23,648 bases of DNA. Source: CAZVFX01 sp964626565 (lineage in GTDB: Bacteria > Myxococcota_A > UBA9042 > CAIXZC01). Shown here piece after piece: positions 9,001-15,300 of this stretch; within the stretch, counting starts at the first letter, position 1; each line of letters starts with the position of its first letter. The DNA lies in the NCBI GenBank assembly GCA_964626565.1, contig CAZVFX010000109.1:1-23648 (forward strand). Reading direction: 5' to 3'. Below the pieces are notes generated by a model. It was given only the letters and a program-made list of their open reading frames with translations, was not told the origin of the DNA and made no database searches. A program made the translations under genes and the position numbers.

Positions 9001-9761
9001 AGAACGCCTGCACCACCGACTCCTGCGAGCCGGACACCGGCTGCGTCAACGCCCCCATCGCCCCTTGCTGCGGCAACGGCGAGGTGGAGCCTCCGGAAGA
9101 GTGCGACGACGGGAATACGGATAGTGGCGACGGGTGCGATGCAGCTTGCGAAGTTGAGCCTCAGGTTTCGTGCGCGGCGATCCTCGACATCCTGCCGAAT
9201 TCTCCGTCAGGCGACTACATCATCGACCCCGACGGCGACGGCGGCAACCCGGAGTTCGAGGTGTATTGCGACATGGAGACCGACGGCGGCGGCTGGACCC
9301 GGGTGGCCCTCGAGGATTTCGAGAGCCCCACGTCCGGGTGGTCCAGCACCAACACCATCACTGCATGTGGCGACTACGGAAACATCCTCGGCGGATACTG
9401 CACCATTGCGGGGGGAACCAACTACAAGACGTACGGCCTGCTGGGCGTGCCGCACACCCACACCCGCCTCGACATCGACTACATAAAAATCGACAGTTGG
9501 GACGGCGAGCACGCCTACGTCCAACTGGGCGGCGTGCAGATATACCAGGAGCAGTTCTGCTTCTGCAGCCAGGGTTGCGGCGGCACGTGCGGCGGGGACG
9601 GGATCTGCGGCGGCAGTTGGGACGAAGAGCACAAGATCCCGGTCACCGGATCCATTGCCCACACGGGCAACTCGGTCCAAGTCTACGGTCAGTCCACCAT
9701 CAACCAGGACCCCTGCGACGAAAGCTGGGGCCTGGACAACGTCCGGTTGTACGTGCGTTAG
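6051..9761 (+). CDS. Giant Cys-repeat lipoprotein with fibrinogen-like head (1236 aa)
   Basis: The start at ATG 6051 is chosen over the in-frame ATG 5976 because GGAGACGGAGG precedes it and the signal peptide begins there (MDRILAGG, lipobox LIVAC, Cys17). Order: acidic linker; the shared N-terminal Cys-rich module (about 75-255); a MopE-like motif (CNGVDDDCSGEIDD); twelve and a half CDDGN.CTDD composite repeats at 271-1006, interrupted after the second by an insert (CQVDLDCVPLEDGDVCNGT); and a DUF4215-like segment (PPEECDDGNTDSGDGC). Residues 1041-1236 are a fibrinogen-C-like head with the signature VYCDMETDGGGWTRV. Its Cys-rich end (CFCSQGCGGTCGG) closes with VRLYVR. The stalk matches the 1196-aa protein unit for unit. 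Probable role: surface adhesin or carbohydrate/glycoprotein binding. Its stop overlaps the stop of the convergent DUF2442 gene. Confidence 0.92.
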   Translation: MDRILAGGLLALLIVACGGGTGTVGPALELAEQEEIKEVADEPGPPDVGVETPAPEITDWALTEVEEVEVMSECEPGSGCFLEPCDDGNDCLSGICVDHMGDSVCTQLCVEECPAGWECAQMAGFEPDLVFACVSSFTHLCRPCHTSDDCKSVTGVEDVCVEYGEGEKFCGGNCAEGADCPAGYSCIDAVTEEGSALKQCVADAGLCACSAKSVTLGLSTSCVVENSWGTCLGLRVCADAGLSDCDAPMPAEEVCNGVDDDCSGEIDDISCDDGNHCTSDECLPEEGCVHDNLTGTGCDDEDVCTLADHCEEGECIGTSIDCNDDNPCTGDTCDPAGGCMYSYIAADCNDDDPCTVDDSCTNGACSGFAVPCDCQVDLDCVPLEDGDVCNGTLHCDLASFPQQCAVVPDSVVVCPEPEGPGAECLAASCHPILGECSLVADNDNGPCDDNDLCTVGEKCGDGGCLGGVPVNCNDGNPCTDDSCQPDLGCIHEPNQSPCSDADVCSVGDICGDGECLPGKPLVCDDGNVCTDDNCDPAIGCIHADNSDPCDDGNSCTLLDQCGGGQCAGSAILDCDDGNPCTKDACLPEGGCNHAAKEGACDDLDPCTIGDTCIDGLCTSRTPANCDDGNVCTDDACDPDLGCTNTNNELLCDDNNTCTTGDTCVDGACIGAGSLECDDGNVCTKDICLAEGGCAHENSDVPCSDGDACTLNDWCQEGACVAGPAPDCDDGNVCTDDGCDGGLCTHEPNEADCDDGNACTSGDHCQGGDCKATGMLDCDDDNLCTDDSCDSIAGCLYEVNTVPCNDGNICTLADTCVDGACQPGDAMPCNDGNVCTNDGCDPGQGCTYEPNESFCDDGNQCTDDDTCTNGICLGLSLTDCDDGNLCTDDSCNPLTGCIFPTNTLPCDDGNACTLADVCAEGECAGSGELNCNDGSECTEDSCDPVEGCLHTALEGPCDDDDACTETDVCVDGECAGTDPVDCDDQNACTTDSCEPDTGCVNAPIAPCCGNGEVEPPEECDDGNTDSGDGCDAACEVEPQVSCAAILDILPNSPSGDYIIDPDGDGGNPEFEVYCDMETDGGGWTRVALEDFESPTSGWSSTNTITACGDYGNILGGYCTIAGGTNYKTYGLLGVPHTHTRLDIDYIKIDSWDGEHAYVQLGGVQIYQEQFCFCSQGCGGTCGGDGICGGSWDEEHKIPVTGSIAHTGNSVQVYGQSTINQDPCDESWGLDNVRLYVR
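6861..9068 (+). repeat. Cys-repeat stalk of the 1236-aa lipoprotein
   Basis: Protein-level tandem array, residues 271-1006, with 12.5 composite units of about 50 residues. Unit order, the position of the insert and the terminal half unit running into CCGNG correspond to the minus-strand array at 1560-3770. The two arrays therefore form a long, diverged inverted repeat in the DNA. Confidence 0.85.
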
Positions 9762-10027
9762 CCGCCCGCAGGAGCTTCTTCGAGGGATGCGGGCAGGCGG
9801 TCAAATAGGAGAACATCGGGGCAAATGTCTGCTCCATTCGGCCAGACAATCGTACCAAGTTGGGGGTCCACGCCAACCTCGCCGAACAGGGCCGGATCTT
9901 CCAGCAGAGGCTGGAATATGGGACCCTGCAGGTAAGGCCGCAGATCAACGGACTTCTCCGAGCCGTCCCCGAAACGGAGCCTCACTTTGTAGTCGTGAAC
10001 CAGTTCAACTGCAACAATGCGCACCAT
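9758..10027 (-). CDS. DUF2442 family protein
   Basis: An 89-residue protein with the DUF2442 pattern: an N-terminal strand (VRIVAVELVHDYKVRLRFGDGS), then SVDLRPYLQGPIFQPL, LFGEVGVDPQLGTIVWPNGADI and PDVLLF. The family occurs next to DUF4160 proteins in many bacteria and is usually treated as part of a toxin-antitoxin-type pair. Which partner is toxic is not settled by sequence. The DUF4160 gene lies 9 nt upstream, so the two are co-transcribed. A purine-rich AGGGGGCAGG site precedes ATG 10025-10027. Its TAA overlaps by two bases the TAG of the convergent giant lipoprotein gene. Confidence 0.88.
   Translation of the reverse strand: MVRIVAVELVHDYKVRLRFGDGSEKSVDLRPYLQGPIFQPLLEDPALFGEVGVDPQLGTIVWPNGADICPDVLLFDRLPASLEEAPAGG
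9764..9794. other. Possible hairpin at the convergent gene junction
   Basis: GCCCGCA (9764-9770) and TGCGGGC (9788-9794) form a 7-bp GC-rich stem with a 17-nt loop, starting 2 nt after the stop of the plus-strand lipoprotein gene. It lies inside the end of the DUF2442 gene and lacks a T-tract. It may help end plus-strand transcription, but the evidence is weak. Confidence 0.25.
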
Positions 10028-10036
10028 TCCTGCCCC

Positions 10037-10297
10037 CTACGGCAACGGGTCGACGCGATTGAGAGGGAAACCCTGCCGAGCCCGCTCCCAATTATCAGAC
10101 AATTCAGCCCTGTGAGTAGCTGCCCATTCGAGAACCAGGGCCAACGCACGCCGTGGCAGCGACCCTTCCCTGACTTCCAACGTCGTAATCGAGATGGTCG
10201 CCTCATGTTCTGCATACACGGCATGAAAATGCGGCGGTGCATGGTCTTGATAATACATGGCAATGATGATGCCATAGAACTCGCTGATCCTCGGCAC
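10037..10297 (-). CDS. DUF4160 family protein
   Basis: An 86-residue protein with the DUF4160 signature: an N-terminal strand (GIIIAMYYQDH) followed at once by APPHFHAVYAEHEATI, then EGSLPRRALALVLEWAATHRAELSDNWERA and NRVDPL at the end. It starts at GTG 10295-10297, placed 5 nt after AGGAGG; no ATG lies in a better position. It is the first gene of a two-gene unit with DUF2442. These pairs are common in mobile or accessory parts of genomes and are annotated as putative toxin-antitoxin modules, though biochemical proof is sparse. A TACAAT -10-like hexamer lies just upstream. Confidence 0.88.
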   Translation of the reverse strand: MPRISEFYGIIIAMYYQDHAPPHFHAVYAEHEATISITTLEVREGSLPRRALALVLEWAATHRAELSDNWERARQGFPLNRVDPLP

Positions 10298-10320
10298 TGG
10301 GGCCTCCTGTTCCCGCGTCT

Positions 10321-10326
10321 ATTGTA
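10321..10326 (-). promoter_or_regulatory. Possible -10 box for the DUF4160/DUF2442 pair
   Basis: On the minus strand TACAAT (5/6 match to TATAAT) lies 23 bp upstream of the GTG start. No good -35 hexamer is found at the expected distance. It is the only promoter-like element in this 73-bp gap. Confidence 0.35.
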
Positions 10327-10370
10327 TCCGAAGCCCTAGCATGAAGCCAGTCCCGTTTGCCAACGCTCTC

Positions 10371-12317
10371 TCAGTTGCACGGTGGGATTATGCACTCGGG
10401 CGGGGGCAGTGTGTCCGGTGGCGACAAATCGTCCTCTGAGCAGCTATCCATGAGTTTCATCGCCGCATTCCATTGCCACTCCTGAAAAGTCATCTCGCCA
10501 GCCAACTCGCGCACTCCACAGAGATTGTACGAGTAGATCCGGGCCTTTTTGATGACGCGGGACGTCTGCCGGTACCAGGCTGCGCTCTTGCCCGCCGGGA
10601 ACAACCCTGTTCCCGCGTTGACGGTGTACTCCGAGGTGGCAGTCCAAGTCTGGGTCCACGCATCCTCGTCCCCGACGGTGACAACATGTTTGACATTTCC
10701 ACCGCCGAAATCGTAGACGACGCTGTCGTCCGAAACCTCATGCTCCGCCAAGGCTGCGCCCACCTTGACCGGGGGCGTCAGCACGTAGGAACTCTGAAGC
10801 GAATCTGTCCACGAGTCGAACGTGACCCCGCCGAAGACAAGCCCTTCAACTGAATTCGATTCGCTCGACGCGCCACAATGCCGGCACCCCCCTTCCATTT
10901 CCCAGGCCTTCTGTCGCTTGCTGCCCACAATCGCGCTCAGGGACGTCGACACCTTGCCGCTCGTTTTGGCCAGGAGCGGAATGCTCAACGCCCCGTCGAT
11001 GAGGGGGGCCGGGGACTCGGCGGACATGCCATGAACCTCGGCAAGCCGGTCTTGGAATTCCTGTTTCGTCGTGCCCTCATTCCAGGTGAATGACCAATCC
11101 TGGCCATCCGTGGTCGATAGCCAAGGGACATGGGCATCAGCGAGCGTGTATGAGAGGCCGTACAGTCCCGGTGCGTTCGCACCCTCAGCACAGACCGGGC
11201 CGGTGCAGCCGGAACAGACCACGGAGTCCGCCAAAGTGATGCCCGGAAGCCATGAATTCGGATCGAGGTCCAGGACCTTCGCCGACTGTTCAGTGAGGCC
11301 GATGGTAATCGACACCGCGTTCTGCCTCGATTCGCTTTGCGCTTCCGTGTAGTGGAACGGGGGCGCAGCCGAAGTGCTGCTGACGCAACCTGACACCAGC
11401 ACAGGTTCGTAGTGCTGCGCCACGTGCCAGCCCCCGTCATCGACGCCGACGCCCAGCGGCCGGTGCACACTCATGGGAAGCACGGTCTCCACAAACTCAC
11501 CTGACGAGCCCTTCACCGACGCAGAGATCCGGATGATCGCCCAGTAGAAACTGTCGAGTTCCATGACCTGATCGAGTAGCAGCAACTCCCCCGTTTCCGG
11601 AGCGCCGACTCCGTCCGCGCGTCCTTCGGCCTCGTGAGTGTAGACCACCCCCTCACTGACCCCGTTGAAACCGTGTAGTTCGTAGGTGAAGAACTCCGGC
11701 TCGAAGCCCACCGCCTCCACCTCCAGCATGTAGGGCAAACCGCCGATCCCTCGTAGCGCCGGCGCGCCACACGCGGCGTACAGTGGCTCGCCGTCTTCGG
11801 ACAGCCCGACGAAGGGCTCGAACCTGCGGATGATGATGGAGGGCTCCACCGTCAGCTCCACGTCCGACAGTTCCACCGATTGGGAGACCTGGCCGTCGGG
11901 CAAAGTACTCTCGACAGTCACTGTTCCCGTGAACGTGCCGACCGCGTCGCCACCGTCGACAAACGGCACCTGGAATGGACCGAAGCGGGAGAGCCTGAAG
12001 AGAGCGGCGCCCGCCGGCACCGTGACGTCGCTCGCCTGATGCGGCTCGGTGAGGATTCCGTCGTAGGCGGCGACGGTCGTGTACATGGCCTGGTGGACCG
12101 TCCCGTCCGGCTCGACGAACTGCCCCTGGAAGTGAAGCATGGTGCAGCCGTCGCCCGGGTCCGAGAAGTCCTCCCCCATGAGCAAGAAGGTTTGTCCCAC
12201 CGATATGGGTGACGGAAACAAGACGTTGACAGTCCGCGCCTGCGTGGCAGAGTCCCGGCAGCCTGTCACCACTGCCAGCGAGGCAACGATCATCAGGGCC
12301 GAGATTCTGGTTCTCAT
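10371..12317 (-). CDS. Secreted lipoprotein of unknown function (648 aa)
   Basis: The signal peptide (MRTRISALMIVASL) ends in lipobox VVTGC with lipid-attachment Cys20. An IPT/TIG-like beta domain may follow (FPSPISVGQTFLLMGEDFSD), then further beta-rich segments (TFTGTVTVESTLPDG, SVELSDVELTV). The middle has CSGCTGPVC and later CRHCG cysteine clusters. The C-terminus is a Pro/Cys tail (CSEDDLSPPDTLPPPEC, ending CIIPPCN). I recognise no family for the whole protein. It starts 12 bp after the stop of the 1660-residue giant with an AGGGAGGACGG ribosome site, so the two are one operon. Their signal peptides share the RISALMI stretch. This suggests a dedicated partner or periplasm/surface-facing accessory of that giant. 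Confidence 0.88.
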   Translation of the reverse strand: MRTRISALMIVASLAVVTGCRDSATQARTVNVLFPSPISVGQTFLLMGEDFSDPGDGCTMLHFQGQFVEPDGTVHQAMYTTVAAYDGILTEPHQASDVTVPAGAALFRLSRFGPFQVPFVDGGDAVGTFTGTVTVESTLPDGQVSQSVELSDVELTVEPSIIIRRFEPFVGLSEDGEPLYAACGAPALRGIGGLPYMLEVEAVGFEPEFFTYELHGFNGVSEGVVYTHEAEGRADGVGAPETGELLLLDQVMELDSFYWAIIRISASVKGSSGEFVETVLPMSVHRPLGVGVDDGGWHVAQHYEPVLVSGCVSSTSAAPPFHYTEAQSESRQNAVSITIGLTEQSAKVLDLDPNSWLPGITLADSVVCSGCTGPVCAEGANAPGLYGLSYTLADAHVPWLSTTDGQDWSFTWNEGTTKQEFQDRLAEVHGMSAESPAPLIDGALSIPLLAKTSGKVSTSLSAIVGSKRQKAWEMEGGCRHCGASSESNSVEGLVFGGVTFDSWTDSLQSSYVLTPPVKVGAALAEHEVSDDSVVYDFGGGNVKHVVTVGDEDAWTQTWTATSEYTVNAGTGLFPAGKSAAWYRQTSRVIKKARIYSYNLCGVRELAGEMTFQEWQWNAAMKLMDSCSEDDLSPPDTLPPPECIIPPCN

Positions 12318-12329
12318 ATCCGTCCTCCC

Positions 12330-15300
12330 TTATCTGGCGAACAGGTACCCTATGCGGCCGTTGTCATGAACGCCCGGGCTGTTGGCGTGGTCCTTCGAGG
12401 TGACGCACGCCTCGCCGTGCCAGGGGCCGCACCCATCGCACGCGATGCACGCACCGTCAGGGTCGAGGTAAGCGTGCCAGTCCATGCCGCTGTTATAGTT
12501 GGTACCCCACTGGCCCGCGCCGATGGTGCCGCAAGCCATGCCGCCGATGGCCAGCATGGTGGAGTCCGAGTGGACTCCCGAGAAGGCGCAGTGGTCGTTG
12601 GCGTTGGGATCTGCTGAGTAGAACACCAGCATACCGCCATCCTTGTACGGGTCGTTGGATGCATCCACTTTGGGGCTGCCCACCGACACCAGAGCCGTTG
12701 TCTGGCAGTCGTTGTACCCCAGCATGGTGTCCTGGAAAGTTTCACCCCCCAGTACATCGGTGTACGAAACCCAGTGGTGGGTCTCGTCCGAAACCAGAAT
12801 ATCGTCGGCTTCCAGAGTCGACCAGGCAGGAGATTTGTAGTCGTCAGTGCGGTAGTCCTTCAGTTCGCCGAAGGTCGCATCGTTGCGCCAGTTGGCATCG
12901 CCCACCGGCCGAGTCCAGTGGATCTCGCCGTCGTCGTTGGCAAAAGACCCCAGGAGGGTCCAGCCTCCGTCTTTGGTCGTCATGTCGCACCACGCGTCGA
13001 AGGGCGAGCCGTCACCTTCCGGATCGATGCGGAACGCGCCCGACCCAACACCCGGAAACGTGCCAAGAATGTCCTTGCAATCCTGCCCCTGCGCAGCCGC
13101 GGGCGGGGCTGCGCGCACGTACAACTCGAGAACGCCGTCCTGCTTGGTGGAGTAGTCACCGCACAGCCGCACTCCCATGCGGTCGAACGTGGTGTCCGCG
13201 ATCTCCAGCCAGGTGGCTTCCTGACTCATGGCAAGCTGGCCGCACTCCACCAGCCATATTCCGGAAGATGTACCGTTGTACACCCCGTCGGTATAGCACT
13301 TGCGGTTGTTCTCGCCATCCCCGAAAAACAGGGTGAATTCCTGGTACTCCGGATCGGGATCGTCCACCACCACCGATGAAATGTTGGTAACTTCATCACA
13401 GCTTACCTTCTCGGTCACGAATGCGTACGGTGTTGCACCATCGAGATTGCGGGGTCCGAACGACCATGCGTATGAGAAATCAAAATCACTGCCGGGGGTG
13501 TTGGTGCTAAAATCGTCGTGGCGGAACATGAGTGCGGTTTCGCTGCCGTACAGGTCGAAACAGGACGAACGGATGGCTGCGGTGCCGCCGACGCCAAAGT
13601 AGGAGCCGGCTTCCGAGCCTGCAATCTGGGCCCCGTCCCTTCCCAGCACCTTGGTTGACTGGTCTGCCAGATATTCCACCGTAGCGCACCTGGTCCAGCC
13701 TCCTCCCGAAGTCTCCATGTCGCACCACACCGTCTCGGCCTCGCCCGCTCCTTGCGGCTGGACGGAGTAAGAGCCGGAAGGAGGATTGAGCCCGGACAGT
13801 CGCGCGGCCAGGCAGCTTTCGAAGATGCCCCATCCGCACTCGGCCGTGCAGCCGTCACCGTCGACGTTGCCCCCGTCATCGCAGTGCTCGTCAGGCTCCA
13901 GCACCCCGTTCCCGCACGTCTGGGGATCGCACGCATCCCCCATACCGTCCTCGTCGAGGTCTTCCTGGTTCGGATTGGCAACATCGGGACAATTGTCGTC
14001 GTCATCCGCGGTACCATCGCCGTCGTCGTCATCGTCCACGCAATCGGCCTGGCCGTCTTCGTCCTGGTCCGGGAAACCCTCGTCCGGTACATCATCACAG
14101 TTGTTATCTACGCCGTCGCAAGACTCGTCCTGGCCGTTGAAAATCGATTCGTCAAGCGGCTTGCAATCGGTATCGTCAGGGTCGCCATCGCCATCGTCGT
14201 CATCGTCAACGCAGTCTGCGACGCCGTCCAGGTCGCTGTCGTCAAAGCCCTCGTCCACCGCACCTTCGCAGTTGTTGTCCTCGCCATCGCATTCTTCGAG
14301 CTCAGAGCCCTCCATGGGGTCGCAGAGCTGAGGGATACCACCGACGCAGTTGTCCACCGTGTGCTCACAGATTCCAAGGCCACAGGTGGTTGTCCCCAGA
14401 CCGTCATCAGCCACCCCGTCGCAGTCGTTGTCCAAACCGTCGCAACTCTCCGGTTCGACACCTTCCATCGGGTCACAATCCGCAGCTTCTCCGTCGACGC
14501 AAGCCGGGCCCGAGTGCTGGCACTGGCCAAGCCCGCAGAACACAAACCCCAGCCCGTCGTCGGGCACCCCGTCGCAGTCGTTGTCCAAACCGTCGCACAC
14601 TTCGGCCTGCGCCCCACCGAAGGGGTTGCACACCTGCCAGACTCCGTCCGCGCAGTTGTCCAGGGTGTGCTGACATTCGCCCTGGCCGCACAAAGTCGAG
14701 CCGAGTCCGTCATCCACCTGGCCGTTGCAGTCGTCGTCCGCGCCATTGCATTGCTCACCCGCCCCGGCGTGCACTCCCGGGTCCAGCGGAGCGCAGTCAG
14801 ATTCGTCCGGGTCCCCGTCATTGTCATCATCCGCGTCCACGCAGTTCTTAAAACCGTCCAGGTCCGTGTCCAGGAACCCTTCGTCCGCGCCGAGGGCGCA
14901 GTTGTTGTCCAGGCCGTCACAGACCTCCTCCGCACCATGGTGAAAATCGGGGTCGACCGGGGAGCAATCCGTAACATCCGGGTCCCCGTCCCCATCGTCA
15001 TCCTCATCGCACTTGTCCCCCTCTCCGTCCCCGTCGAAATCACCCTGCTGCGGGTTCTTTACACCAACACAATTATCCGCGCTGTCGTCGACCTCGTCGC
15101 CATCGGCGTCATCGTCACACTCATCTCCCACGCCGTCTAGATCCAGGTCCGACTGCCCGGGATTCTGCAGACCCTCACAATTGTCGACTCCATCAGGAAT
15201 CCCATCGCCATCCGCGTCCACGTCGCATGCGTCGCCAATTCCGTCTCCGTCCTGGTCTTCTTGCTCGGCATTTTTTACACCAACACAATTGTCCGCGCCG

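Noticed and set aside
6861..9068. Regular spacing of short similar DNA words that could suggest a CRISPR array
   Set aside because: The period (about 150 bp) and degeneracy follow codon-level protein repeats in a continuous reading frame. There are no identical repeats with unique spacers and no cas genes.
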